From positions 744,001 to 808,000 of the forward strand of contig JAYWVB010000008.1 in the NCBI GenBank assembly GCA_039881045.1: DNA of 64,000 nt, given 5' to 3'. The notes beneath the pieces are model-generated. The model was given only the letters and a program-made list of their open reading frames with translations. It was not told where the DNA came from and made no database searches. Position 1 is the first letter of the stretch. Each line of letters opens with the position of its first letter. Source of the DNA: Chaetomium olivaceum. Lineage: Eukaryota; Ascomycota; Sordariomycetes; Sordariales; Chaetomiaceae. The translations under genes were made by a program, and so were the position numbers. Shown piece by piece: positions 1-10,930 of the stretch.

Positions 1-2
1 TA

Positions 3-911
3 GCCTCTGTTCACAAGTACTCGGCCGAGAAGTCGGGTAACGCCCTCGAGCTGTTCGCCGCGCAAGACCGCGCAAAGGAGGCAAGAAAGGGGTTGTGGAA
101 GGACTGGGACCCGTCACAGGACGTCGAGCCGGAAGCGGAGGCCGCAGCCGGCGAACCTGCGGCAGATGCCTCGGTCACCATCGAGAAGAAGCCGGAGGAT
201 TACCGAAACGTCATCATCACCAACATCGACGCGAACGGCCGGATCAAGGTCCAGGAGATTGGCAAGGGCACCGACGCGTTGGAATCGTTGATGGACCAGT
301 TCAGGCAGTTCCACATCAACCCCACGAACAGCGCCACCATCAAGGACGCCCCGAAGGCCGGAGACTACGTAGCCGCCCAGTTCACGGAGGACGGCGAGTG
401 GTACAGAGCGCGCATTCGCGCCAACGACCGCGCCGCCAAGGTGGCTGAGGTGGTCTACATCGACTACGGCAACTCGGAGAAGCAGCCGTGGTCGAAGCTC
501 CGGCCGCTCACCCAGGCCCAGTTCACGGTCCAGAAACTAAAGCCGCAGGCCGTCGACACCCAACTATCTTTCGCGCAGCTCCCGGCCTCGCCCGACTACC
601 TCAGCGAGGCCATCAACTACCTGTACGAGCTCACCGACGGCAAGAAGCTGGTGGCCGGCTTCGACTATGTCGACAGCAAGGAGGGCGTGACCTACGTGAC
701 CTTGTACGACCGCAAGCCCGAGGGCTCTAGCACCGAGTCGATCAACCGCCAGGTCGTCCTGGACGGCCACGCCCTGGTCGCGCGCAAGCTGAAGGCGTGG
801 GAGCGCAGCAAGGTCTTTGAGCCCGTGCTCAAGAGCCTGCGCGAAGCCGAGGCTGAGGCTAAGGAGGGGCGTCGTGGGATCTGGGAGTATGGTGATATCA
901 CCGAGGACTAA
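3..911 (+). CDS. Tudor-SN / SND1 homolog, 3' part (5' end outside window)
   Basis: The frame is open from the window edge to TAA at 909-911, giving the last 302 residues of a staphylococcal-nuclease/Tudor protein. It starts in the end of an SNase-like repeat (the stretch reading AKEARKGLWKDWD). A Tudor domain follows at about 346-510, with the aromatic-cage pattern (GEWYRARI, YIDYGN), and then a last partial SNase fold ending in RRGIWEYGDI. Tudor-SN proteins are RNA-binding nuclease-fold proteins linked to RNA decay, splicing and stress granules, and the Tudor part binds methyl-arginine ligands. The order SNase-Tudor-SNase is the family's usual C-terminus, so the gene is only cut by the window edge. 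No intron or frame break is seen here. Function is inferred from the family. Confidence 0.93.
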   Translation, partial: ASVHKYSAEKSGNALELFAAQDRAKEARKGLWKDWDPSQDVEPEAEAAAGEPAADASVTIEKKPEDYRNVIITNIDANGRIKVQEIGKGTDALESLMDQFRQFHINPTNSATIKDAPKAGDYVAAQFTEDGEWYRARIRANDRAAKVAEVVYIDYGNSEKQPWSKLRPLTQAQFTVQKLKPQAVDTQLSFAQLPASPDYLSEAINYLYELTDGKKLVAGFDYVDSKEGVTYVTLYDRKPEGSSTESINRQVVLDGHALVARKLKAWERSKVFEPVLKSLREAEAEAKEGRRGIWEYGDITED

Positions 912-1980
912 AGTGACAAGGCGTTTTTCGTCGCTGAGGGGGAGTGTATCTCGCATCGTGTAAAAAAGCGCGTTTCGGGGGAGGGCTTGGGATCGAAAAT
1001 CCGGAATCGGAAAAGGGCGGGCTGGTTCGGCTGCACATTAACTTGGTAGTTACCTTATCTACGCATCCCGTGGTCGGTCGGTCGGGGATGCTTCGAGTAC
1101 ACATGGCAGAATAAAAAGCACCGGTTTGCGGTTTGCGGTTTGCGGTCTGGGCCTGGGTCTCATGACCTCGTCTTCTTTTCATCAGCTTTATCAAGCAACG
1201 ACCAAGCACGCGCAGCTTCTCGATACGTAATGTTTGACAAAGGGGCGCGTTCTCCGCGCCGCGGAGTCGCTAGTGTGGCTCCCCGGTGGGCACGCCTTCT
1301 TCCCGGCTATTTGGGGGTTGGTGGATGCCAGCGGACCTGGGCCCCATTGCCCAATCATGTCATGGGATGTCGCACGCTTCGCCGTAGAAGGCTGGTTGGC
1401 GCGCTCGGCTGAGTAAGAGGGCTGGAGTACGGAAGTATGTGGATGGGTTTTTGAGACCCGGGATCGGCGGAGTGTTCGGAGGTGGATCGGACAGTGCGGG
1501 GGGTAAAGTTTTGGGTGGTTGTCTTGGGGAGGACTACCTTAGCGTGGGCTTTGACTCGTACGGTGTCACGATGTACTCGCGAGTTCAGGGCTCGTTTTTT
1601 TCTTTGGCCATCCGGGCAACAATTGGACGAAAACAAAGTGGCCTTGCATCCATCCCTCGGACCAACCGTTTCAAAGGTTTCAAAAAGTGTTGGGCCCGCT
1701 GCCGGCGGCGGGGAACGGGCGGCGAGGATGGAGGGGCAAACTCGAAGGGAACAAATGGAATGGGCAAATGGGGGGGAGGAACCTATGACGAGCCTGCCCC
1801 ACGTCTCAGGGAAGGCGAGAGAGATATTATCCGCCAGTCCCCAACATCCCACTCTTCCAGCAAACCTACAATACAAAACTTGCAACCTCGAGAATTTCCC
1901 TTTGGTTGTTGCGTTCTTGATACCTATCGCCAAAGCTTCGTACCCTTTTATACCCCATTGCTTGATTCGCTTTGCCCATC
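912..1980. other. Intergenic: SND1 3' end and transaldolase promoter/5' UTR
   Basis: No gene is supported here. Overlapping frames of up to about 194 codons exist on both strands at 1355-2023, but none shows a recognisable family. The CT-rich stretch just before the transaldolase ATG at 1981 fits a fungal core promoter and leader. Confidence 0.6.
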
Positions 1981-3357
1981 ATGTCCAACTCCCTCGAGCA
2001 GCTCAAGGCCACTGGCACGGTAAGTTCAGTTACAGTTACCCCACCAAGCCCCTCGTTGGGGAGAAAGCTCTTGATTCCCAAGGCACTACCGGCGGGGGTG
2101 ATGTCGTGGTTTGCGCCCGGAATTACTGGTAGCCTTGTCTAGATTGGAAGGAATCTTTGCTGACAGCGTTGCTTGACCATAGGTTGTTGTCAGTGACTCT
2201 GGTAAGTTCATCCCTTGGACTAGTCGTGGTTGAAAACCCCTCGCTAACCCAACGCGTTCAGGTGACTTTGTCTGTTAGTGACCCCCAATCCCTAACACTA
2301 CCGCGCTCGTCTGCGAGTCTTCTACCGACAATAATGTACTCACAATCCTACAGCCATCGGCAAGTACAAGCCGCAGGATGCCACCACCAACCCGTCCCTG
2401 ATCCTCGCCGCGACGAAGAAGGCCGAGTACGCCGCCCTCCTCGACGCTGCGGTCGCCCAGGCCAAGTCCGAGGGTGGCTCCGTCGACGAGCAGGTCGACT
2501 CTGCTCTTGACAACCTCCTCGTCCAGTTCGGCAAGAAGATCCTCGAGATCATCCCCGGCAAGGTCTCCACCGAGGTCGATGCCGCTTTCTCTTTCAGCAC
2601 AAAGGCCTCGGTTGACAAGGCTCTCCACATTATCAAGGTATGGCTCCTATGTTCAATTGCGGATACTGAATATTTGCTGACCCCCTGGACAGCTCTACGA
2701 GAAGGAGGGCATCAGCAAGGACCGTGTCCTGATCAAGATTGCCTCGACATGGGAGGGTATCAAGGCCGCCGAGATCCTGCAGCGGGACCACGGCATCAAC
2801 TGCAACCTGACGCTCATGTTCTCGCTTCCCCAGGCTATCGCCGCCGCTGAGGCCGGTGCCTTCCTCATCTCCCCGTCGGCCGTATTCTCGACTGGTTCAA
2901 GGCTGCCAACAAGAAGGAGTACGCTAAGGAGGAGGACCCGGGTGTCGCCAGCGTCAAGAGCATCTTCAACTACTACAAGAAGTACGGCTACAAGACCATC
3001 GTCATGGGTGCCTCCTTCCGCAACACCGGCGAGATCACTGAGCTCGCTGCTGCGACTACCTGACCATCTCCGTAAGTTGAGCTTCAAAGATTGTTAAGAG
3101 TTTTCCAGGCTAATCCTTCAATAGCCCAACCTGCTCGAGGAACTCATGAACTCCACCGAGGCCGTCCCCAAGAAGCTCGATGCCGCGGGTGCTAGCTCGC
3201 TCGACATCGAGAAGAAGACGTACATCAACGAGGAGGCCAACTTCCGCTTCGACTTCAACGAGGACCAGATGGCCGTCGAGAAGCTCCGTGAGGGCATCAG
3301 CAAGTTCGCGGCCGACGCCGTCACCCCAAGGGCATCATCAAGGCCAAGCTGCAGTAA
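1981..3357 (+). CDS. Transaldolase (pentose phosphate pathway)
   Basis: It transfers a dihydroxyacetone unit from sedoheptulose-7-phosphate to glyceraldehyde-3-phosphate in the cytosol. Exons are 1981-2019, 2183-2201 (19 nt), 2262-2273 (12 nt), 2354-2637, 2693-3071 and 3125-3357. The two micro-exons rebuild the conserved start TVVVSDSGDFVSIGKYKPQD. The Schiff-base lysine is in VLIKIASTWEG (about K133). The rebuilt length, about 323 residues, is normal. Three frame breaks must be crossed: about 2874 (four bases missing in the SPFVGRILDW motif), about 3049 (one base missing in ELAGCDYLTIS) and about 3325 (one base missing in the C-terminal LKGIIKAKL). A pseudogene of this enzyme would be surprising and the flanking coding is perfectly conserved, so sequence errors are the better explanation. 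The assignment is very secure. Confidence 0.95.
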
Positions 3358-4235
3358 ATTGCTGTTGGGATGGAGAGGAGAATGTGGTAATGGATGTTGT
3401 GACGGCTTTAGACTGAGCCGGACTGCTTGCGGCGCGCACCAACAAAATAAAACGGGTTATCGTTAGCAAGAATGACGCACTGCTTTGACTGGGTTATGGA
3501 GCATGCAAGCCAGCAAGCCAGCACTGCTTTCCAGGATGCAAAATAAATCAAGTTTGCCAATAACATCATGACGTGCTCTGCTTGGTTGATTGAGGCTGCC
3601 GAGCTACCCAGCTTCTAAAAAGATATTATCATTACCCACTGCCAATGCTTTGCTTTGTATGTACATGCAAACTTGTGCCACCGAGGTGGCCCGCCAAACC
3701 CGATCTGAAATACCATTTGTCTCTTTCGAAGCGAACGCTTCCCCTTCATTAACATCTCCAGCCCAACCGCTCAAACGCCATTATGCAAGACACCGCCTTC
3801 TCGCTCCAAATCAAAGGCTGCCCCTCTCCCCCCCTAGCGGCAGCCCAATGCCACCCAAGAAACAGTTCGGCCGACCGCATGCTGTGTAACCACCAATCTA
3901 CCACCCCACCCAATCCCCCAAGTCTCCCACCCAATCCCCCAAGTCTCCCACCCAATCCCCCAAGTCTCCCACCGAATCCCACCATACCAACCCGCCGGTC
4001 AGTCAGTCAGCGGGCTGCAGATGATGCCGTTCACCGAACCAACGCTGTAGTTGCAGGACCATGCTGTTGTGTAGTCGAACCAAACTGCACTAGGTCGGAC
4101 CAGACCAAAGCCAGGTTAGATCAGACCAGACCAAGCCAGTTCATACCAAACCAGACCAGACCAGGGTCCCGAACAGTTCATTCCCCATTCTCCATTCCCT
4201 TCCACCTATTCCTGCCCCCCTCCCCCCCGAAGCCC
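3358..4235. other. Convergent intergenic region between transaldolase and the phosphatase
   Basis: This holds both 3' ends. It contains a 21-bp minisatellite (3911-3974) and a stretch rich in ACCAGACC-type short repeats (about 4095-4170). A 277-codon frame at 3783-4616 runs through these repeats and the opposite gene and is not considered real. Confidence 0.6.
3911..3974. repeat. 21-bp tandem repeat, three copies
   Basis: The unit CAATCCCCCAAGTCTCCCAC plus C starts at 3911, 3932 and 3953, with almost no divergence. It lies in the convergent intergenic region, probably in 3' UTR. Confidence 0.9.
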
Positions 4236-5804
4236 CTAACCCACCACCCCCGGATCCGCACAATCCACCTGCTCAATCCGGTGCCGTATCGCGCCCCGTC
4301 CCGGCTCATCCCCCGCCACCGCCTCAATCACCAGCGCCGTCAGCTGCCTACCGTGACCGCAGCCCGTGTCGAGGCCGTAGGCGTAGCGGTGGCCTTTTTG
4401 CTTCTTTTGTTTCTTTTTTTTGTCTTTCTTTTTGTTTTTCTTGTCTTGGGTTTCGGTGTCAAGCGTGGACGAGGACGGGGGGGAGTACGGGGAGATGTCG
4501 ACTTTGGGGTCGACTTGCAGGCCGGCTTTGGCGTCGTGGCCGTAGATGGCGAGGGTGGTGTGGCGGGAGTTGGGGGGAAGGTGGTTTTGGTAGCGGTTCC
4601 TAGAGGGGGGTGTTAGGGCTGGTGTGGTTTGGTTTGGTTTGGTTTGGTCGGTTCGGGTGGGAATGCGGGGCTTACCAGGCGTGGCTCCAGGGCTCGCCGT
4701 CGTGGGTGTCAATGGGGACTGCGACGGCGTCTGCCGGGAGGGGGAGGTCATCAACTGCTGTAGACGGATCGGTTTGTTCTTCGTCGTCGTCGTCGGTGGA
4801 GGATTGGCTGTGGGCGTGCGGTTTCCCCTTGTTGCCACCTTCCCCTTGCGCGGGTACTTCAAACTCCGCATGTTCATCACGGCCCACGGGTCCTGTTTCT
4901 CGAGATGCACTCCGGGAACTAGGCCACCGTGGACGACGGTCAGGGTGCCGGCGTTCCATGGGGGTGAGGTCGCGTCAGGGAGATGGCCGATGCGGAGGAT
5001 AATGGGGAGCGACCTGAGCCAGGCGAGCTGGGCGTGGGTGAGGGACTTGGCGACGCGGTGGGCATGGTTCATCCGGATCTCTAACTTGGCTTCGCTATCC
5101 GCCTCCTCGGCTTCGCTAGCATGGTCTGACCCAGACTCGCCGTTGACCGACCAGCGGTGAAGCTCCCGGGCGGCCGCTAGCACTTTGTCATCCTGGTTGC
5201 CCCTCACGGCACTCGCCCCGAGGGCCATGGCTAGCTCGACGACGCCTTTGCTGTCGGGCCCCTTAGTGACCATGTCGCCAGCGAGGATGAGATGGTCGCC
5301 ATGGCTATGATCGAAGCCTATCTTTTTGAGAAGGGCCTTAAGGGCGGCAAGCTGGCCATGGACGTCACCGACGACGACGAGTCTCTTCCCATGAACCTTA
5401 TCCTCTCCGGGCGACTGCGTATAAGACGGGATGTGCTCTTGGGGAAGATCCTTGACGAGAAGTGGCGGGTCGTCTTTGAAGGGTGGGTGTTTGTTGGTTC
5501 CGTATTCCATCGTGTTAGTGCCGAGTTTATCTGCCTTTGCCAGCTCGATCAATTCGCGGAGCAATTCAGCTTCCGGCATAGACTCATGGTGGGGCGCCGC
5601 AGCTCCCGACGACGTCATCCCGGATTCGCCTGCATTGCCGCTAAAACGGGCGCAGGTTGGTGAGCTGTTGCGTAAGGTCGGGTAGTGGGATGCGAAGAAG
5701 CATACTGCCACCAATGAAAGCCCTCCTACGAGGAAGAATAGCGGCGATCGATTCGGGACCCGGCGATGACTTGGGAGAAAACCGCGCAACTGCTCGCTGG
5801 CCAT
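4236..5804 (-). CDS. Ppn2-like metallophosphatase, type II membrane protein
   Basis: This is a calcineurin-like phosphoesterase closest in layout to the vacuolar Zn-dependent endopolyphosphatase Ppn2 (YNL217W family). Seen in the sequence: an N-terminal membrane segment (about residues 19-38), then GDVHG (about 145), GDMVTKGPDS (about 173), RGNQDD (about 200), VVHGG, YGHDAKAGLQ and GLDTGCGHG. These are the metal-ligand motifs in the family's order. The usual GNH is GNQ here. Exons are 5804-4676 and 4599-4236; the splice restores PWSHAWNRYQ. One missing base near 4848 is needed to pass from RSLKYPRKG to the GGNKGKPHAH frame. I chose the ATG at 5804; an in-frame ATG at 5882 would add 26 residues ahead of the membrane segment. 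Rebuilt length is about 497 residues. Polyphosphate as substrate is inferred from the family. Confidence 0.85.
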   Translation of the reverse strand: MASEQLRGFLPSHRRVPNRSPLFFLVGGLSLVAVCFFASHYPTLRNSSPTCARFSGNAGESGMTSSGAAAPHHESMPEAELLRELIELAKADKLGTNTMEYGTNKHPPFKDDPPLLVKDLPQEHIPSYTQSPGEDKVHGKRLVVVGDVHGQLAALKALLKKIGFDHSHGDHLILAGDMVTKGPDSKGVVELAMALGASAVRGNQDDKVLAAARELHRWSVNGESGSDHASEAEEADSEAKLEIRMNHAHRVAKSLTHAQLAWLRSLPIILRIGHLPDATSPPWNAGTLTVVHGGLVPGVHLEKQDPWAVMNMRSLKYPRKGKVATRGNRTPTANPPPTTTTKNKPIRLQQLMTSPSRQTPSQSPLTPTTASPGATPGKPRIPTRTDQTKPNQTTPALTPPSRNRYQNHLPPNSRHTTLAIYGHDAKAGLQVDPKVDISPYSPPSSSTLDTETQDKKNKKKDKKKKQKKQKGHRYAYGLDTGCGHGRQLTALVIEAVAGDEPGRGAIRHRIEQVDCADPGVVG

Positions 5805-7275
5805 CGAAGTGTAGTGCGAATCCGGTTGTGGGGTTACCGCCGTACCATACAGTGCAGTGCAGGAGTTGATTAAGCAAGGCACCGGGCTTATTTGGTGGGT
5901 GGGAGCGGAACGCTAACCGAGACGCGGTGGAACAATGGAAGTTTCTGCGTGTCCCTATTCTGGCTCTGGTGTGTCGGGGTCTCAACACCCACGCAGTGGA
6001 TGCCTTGATGTGATGTCGCAAAAGGGTACGGAAATGCAGGACTGTATGGAGTAGGAGCGTCCGGTTTGATAAACGAAGAATTGAAATTAAGGCACAGCAA
6101 ATGTGAATGAATCGTACCTTACCTTCGTTGATCGTGGAGGTAAGGTAGGTCAGGTGGCTCGGTAGGTACCTATTCCCTGTACTAAGTCCAAGTACGTTTT
6201 CGTCAACCGCCCGGGTCGTCAGAAACCTTCATAAATTGTAGCGGAGTACGGGTTGTATGTAACGCAGCGATGATTACACACAGTAAGAGGCTTCATTCAA
6301 AACGACCTACCAGGTATGTTATGGTACCACGGTCCCAGCTCGGTAACGACCTCGTGCTGTGCTTGGACCACCTCCGTTGGGGTCTCGCTCAGACCCCTTG
6401 CAGACCGCCTGCCCAAGGAAAGGAACCATGTAAATTGGCGCGATGGAGGTTCGTTTTGGCACTTTTTTACCAGTGTTCCTGTGTACAGAGTTCCATCTTC
6501 GAATGGCCGTGGGAGCGTTGGTGTTCTGAGGATAGCCTCCTTTGCTTATTGCTATTCGTTACAACACGAATAATAGCTTCAATTTAACTATGTCTAGCAT
6601 TTGGCTGTGGTGATCCTGGGGTTGTGGGTGCATTTATTTGCCCCTGTAAAATAGGGAATTTGTACCGTTCGAACGCCATACCCCTTTCGAGGACTAGTAC
6701 GTACGTAGGGACGTTGGCATTTTCGTTATGGGGTTGCCGGCGTTCTCGCGGGGTTCCTTGTCATCGACAAAAACCTCCTCGATGCCGATTGGTAGCGCTA
6801 AAAAGGTCTAACAATGCGCGGGGGAAGATATCTCTAGATTCCCGGGAGCGCGTTGACTTGTGGGTGAGATGGAGAAGCGGAGTCTTTCTGTATGGGCCGA
6901 TGCTGTTGCCGCTACCATCGACCCCGCTGCCGTCCTTCGAGTGCGGCACGATGTGGTAGGATTCGCCCTCGGCTGCTCGAACACGTCCGCTCTCTTCCAG
7001 GAATGCGTGGTCGGAAAAGGAGATGACTCCTTCAGGTGGGGATTGATGGCCATGATGCTGCGACGCAAGACACGCTCATATTACCTCTCCTCGTTATTCA
7101 TGTTGACCAAGATAGCCCCAACCATTATGAGATAAGGTGATGTGACAGACACGTGCCACCTCGCTACTCAGCGCTTTAATCCCAAGAGGGTTTACGCAGC
7201 CGATGGCGTTCGGCTTCCTTGCCCTGATCGTCCTGCTCCTTCCACTCCTCAATGGATGCAACGGACGTGGAGAGG
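5805..7275. other. Intergenic between two minus-strand genes
   Basis: No gene is recognised. The part near 5805-6200 should be the promoter of the phosphatase gene. It contains the palindrome TAGGTACCTA at 6163-6172. Frames of 85-111 codons on both strands look random. Confidence 0.55.
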
Positions 7276-8780
7276 TCAGGTGGCCCAGAGAGTTCTCTCG
7301 GGCGAGAGGGGTTCAGGCCATTTTCCCACTTCCGCCAGCCCACCCCCCTCCCGACATGCAATCCGCTCGCCGAGGTCTCCTTCCCATGTTCGTCTCCTCT
7401 TACGTCCGCGCCTCTCCTCCTCCTCGTCCTCGTCCTCGTCCAGGTCGCTATTAACAACTCCAGGCGCCCATTTCTCTTCCTGACCTGTTGTCAACGATGG
7501 CGCCTCCTCCCCTCCGCGCTTACTCTTGGTGGGGCTGGCATTCCGTGTGCGTCTTTCGCCATATGCCTTGAAGAGCGCGTCGCCGGACAGCTCCTCCCGG
7601 ATCACCTCCTCTTTGAAGCCGTCAATGACGAATCGCGCAATGAGGCGCCGCTTCCGGGAGGTAACGAAGGGCTTGACGCGGATGAACACGGCCTGGGCGA
7701 AACGGGCAAAGATAAACTCGCGCGCTACGCCACGCAGATGTGGCAGCTGGATATCGTGGTAAAAGGTGGGAAACAGGGGTTGGCTGTCGACGAGAACATG
7801 GACGCTGTACACGATAGCGGTGGTGGTGGCGGCGGCGGCAGTGCCAGTGGTAATAGTAGCAGTAGCAACGACGGGTTTAGGGACCGGGGCGAACCAGAAG
7901 GCGTCAAAGGTCGGCGTATGCAAGTCGCGGCGTAGCCAGAGGAGGTTACAGTCATCGTCAATGCTTGGACTAACGCTTGTCCCGTAGCGCGACATACCAT
8001 TACCATCAAACCACGGTGTCTGCGCAGTCGGGACGATGTGGGCGCGATCCAGCGCCCACGGGAACCGTGTGATGAGGCACTCAGCGGCCTGCACAGCCTC
8101 GATTGGAAGAACGACAGGCCACGAGTCGGGAAGCTTGTCATGTGGGAACTGCCAGTCCTGGAAAGAGGGTACGATGGGGTAGAAATCTAGAGCAGCAAGA
8201 AGGGAATTGCGGTTGGTAATGGACTACAACTTATAACAGGAGTTGGGTGGGGGCATGGGTTAAGACTAAGGACGTTGGCGCATATCGCCATGCGTCTAAA
8301 GACTTTTGAAGACGTACCGTCGCCCGGGACAATGAAGTAGTATTTCTTTCCCGTCAGAATACCTTCGAGAGGTATCGAGACTGGCTGTAATCCCTCCTTA
8401 TCTAACGCTAAGTAGCCGTTGAAGGCGTTGTTGGCGACGATCTGGGCGGCAACCAGAACAGTCCGGTGATGGACACCATACCTGGGGGGTAAAGTCGTGG
8501 TTACGGTTGCTGACGCGCCTATCGACGAAGGGGAAGCTACATTCGTCGTCGTGGCGTCGCGTGTCGATGATTCGGGGCGGCTGTCACTTTGAGGCACAGG
8601 ATCGACGCAGGGGAGCGAGAAGATAATGTTGCTAGCATCGCCATAGTTCGGATGGAGGACGAGCAGCGTGTTGTGCGGCTCTGGCCGAGGTTGCGGGGGC
8701 GCTAGGATAGGTATAGAGCGAAGGGCACCATTGCGGTCAACGGGACTTGGCAAGTTGGTCGTTGCCGTTCTCGGCGCCAT
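7276..8780 (-). CDS. Fungal HNH endonuclease domain protein
   Basis: Two exons, 8780-8318 and 8186-7276, encode about 457 residues, with no frame break. The splice joins IVPGD with FYPIVPSFQDWQFPH, which matches the layout of the fungal HNH_2-type family. The conserved N-terminal block is YGVHHRTVLVAAQIVANNAF. The HNH signature is DRAHIVP (first His), DDDCNLLWLR (Asn) and RRDLHTPTFD (last His), and all three key residues are present. The C-terminus is acidic and then basic (DLDEDEDEEEERRGRKRRR), with a likely nuclear localisation signal. Members of this family are numerous in ascomycete genomes and their targets are unknown. Nuclease activity is inferred only from the motif. It sits at the edge of the accessory stretch. 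Confidence 0.82.
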
Positions 8781-9301
8781 AATTGCCGTTATGGCGAGAG
8801 AGAGGGAAGTCGCGTGAGATATTTCGCGTCCAGGGTGCGTTCCCGCGATGGCGCCAAGCTTCTAAGCGCGCAAAGAGCAGTAATTGGATGACGTCATAAG
8901 CTCTGAAAACATTTATCAACTTGCGGGTCAGTTCACTTCAGCAATCGACTTCTCCAAAAGGATCCCTTGGGCGGGCTCTTCTAGATCGATAAAGTACAGC
9001 TTGCTCAGTTCTCGCGGGCTTCCGGGGTCAAGAAGCAACAAGAAGCACCGGTGGCGGTGAATAGAAAACATGGGTTCAAAAGTTAGGGTTAGGAAAACGG
9101 GAAAGTGGGGGAAACCGGCGTAAGGTATGTGGTTCCGCTAAGCTTCAACGCCTCTCCTGTACTCCGGCCGGGTGGCTTTCACTCCAGTTTACCAGTTTAG
9201 TACATGCACCAGAAATTGCCCATCATTGGCTCTCACTGACGCCTACTTCTTCTACGCCTGCTTCCTTGGCGACGAACCAGTCCGCTGGCTTATCAGAGTG
9301 A
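8781..9301. other. Intergenic
   Basis: Upstream of the HNH gene and downstream of the small unknown gene. Nothing recognisable apart from a promoter-like region before 8780. Confidence 0.5.
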
Positions 9302-9961
9302 TCATTCCCTGTGTTGGTCCAGAGTCAGCTGCGTCTTCGGGCAGGTGGGCAAATCTTCAACCCACATCGTTTCATCCTCGCGACCCTGGTAGTGATTAGG
9401 GCTCTCGCAGGGGTCCAAGTCATCTCAATTGGTTGTCCCGGTTGTGGTTTCTTAAACTTCACCTCAATCACGTTGAGCGGCGGCCCCTCGGCCTCTCCCG
9501 CCGCTTTCCGTGTCTCTACAGCGGCCGTCCACGCCGAGGTCGTGTAAGCGACAAATTCTCGTCGACCCATCGCAGAACAGTTGAGATTCTCAAGCTCGAG
9601 CTGGTCGTCAAAGATACCCTTGGCAACAATCCTCCCGAGGTAATTCCAAAAAGGCATCGGGAGGTTCCAATCGTACTGATAGCCGATAGATCGGAAGACC
9701 TGTGTTTGTCGGGAATACGTGATTCTAGAGTGCCCAGTTAGCCCTCGCCTTTCGTCTTCCTCCAAGATGATTGATGACTTGCTCAATCACAACATGGGTA
9801 ACGCTGTCCAAGCCAAAACCATTGAAGCGGTCTTCTGTTAGAGCGCGGACCTCTGGAACTGGGGTATCGATAGTGTCACCCTGTGTGATGGTCCGAAGAG
9901 ACGGGTCGACCTCGATGTGAGGAGCCGTGACTGGCGTTGTAGGAATGCTCATGGGATCCAT
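9302..9961 (-). CDS. Hypothetical protein, unrecognised
   Basis: A start MDPMSIPTTPVTAPHIE at 9961 and a second block (VFRSIGYQYDWNLPMPFWN, then VAYTTSAWTAAVETRKAAGE) lie in two frames. They can be joined by an intron ending at the acceptor ACACAG (exon resumes at 9699). The donor is uncertain because the four possible GT sites are all weak and in the same phase. In the second frame translation stops at 9325, but one missing G near 9391 would give a more protein-like end (CESPNHYQGREDE and on to TLDQHRE, stop at 9302). I do not recognise a family. About 190-200 residues are expected, with no membrane segment or signal peptide. It may be a real accessory gene or a decayed one. Confidence 0.4.
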
Positions 9962-10930
9962 TCTGATCTCATCTGGAATTTATGTTGGATTATGCGACGT
10001 CTGGCGTCGTCGCTGCTCGTTGTCCAAGTTTGATATATGTGGTTTGGGAGTTTGGACGATAGGGGCCATTGCAATACGACGTCATTACGTGGCTGGGCTC
10101 ACTCAAGGGCGCGAAGTCACGTGTCCGACAGCTAGGCTTAAGCGCCGGATGGCCTCATTATGATTGGGCTGGGAACCGCGCACGAGGTGCAGCTCGAGAG
10201 TGTAAGCGCCCCATTTTGTGACGAGGAAGAAAGCGACCACCTTTGACCGATGTCGACGGTCGCCAATTTTCGAGTTGTCCAAAAATATTCTAGTTGACTG
10301 GCCAGCAGCTCTCTTAGGTCCAAGAAACCCGCCGTGACCTGGTGCCAATGTTGGCCCTTGCCAGGGCTTGGGCGTGAGGCTACACGATCCAGCGTTTATT
10401 TGCGTTTGTGACGACCTTGAATGCATTCACTTCCGTTGAAACAGGTCGGCTGTCCCCGACCTCGTGTGTGAGGCTAAACTTAGGACTTCGGCAAAGCAAA
10501 ATGTCCCAACAGATGATATGGTGGGGAACTACTGGTATCAAAAAGGGGTGCCGAGTACATGTGGTCAACCCTGAATATATACCAACTTGGACACGTTAAG
10601 AAACTTGGCCACGGCAAGACATCTGGGGAGAAATACTCTTATTCTCCCTACGTCATCTAATCTTCGGAAGTCCATCCATTCACTCGCAAATCCGTCAGTT
10701 TTCGCTGTTATCCCATCATTAGCACTCTTCTTCACGCAGTGGCGGAGTCCTCTCCCTCTCAGTCATTCTCCGCACAAGGCATTCCGAGTTCTACGACTTG
10801 TACCAAGCGGTATGTATTCATCCCCACAAGGAACCCACCACCCCGGCTGTGTAGCATACAACGCCAACCCGAAAGCTCACCCCACGACTGACGAACTATT
10901 CTTGACCCCCAGGCCATCGAGCTTTAGATC
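9962..10930. other. Intergenic in accessory stretch
   Basis: No recognisable gene. Composition is closer to even GC than in the coding regions. A long plus frame from 10587 overlaps the small Cys-rich gene in another phase and shows no family features. Confidence 0.5.

Noticed and set aside
1355..2132. Frames of about 190-216 codons on both strands before transaldolase
   Set aside because: They overlap one another and the first transaldolase exon, with no conserved features.
3783..4616. 277-codon plus frame
   Set aside because: It is made of minisatellite-derived Pro/Asn/Leu repeats and antisense of the phosphatase gene.
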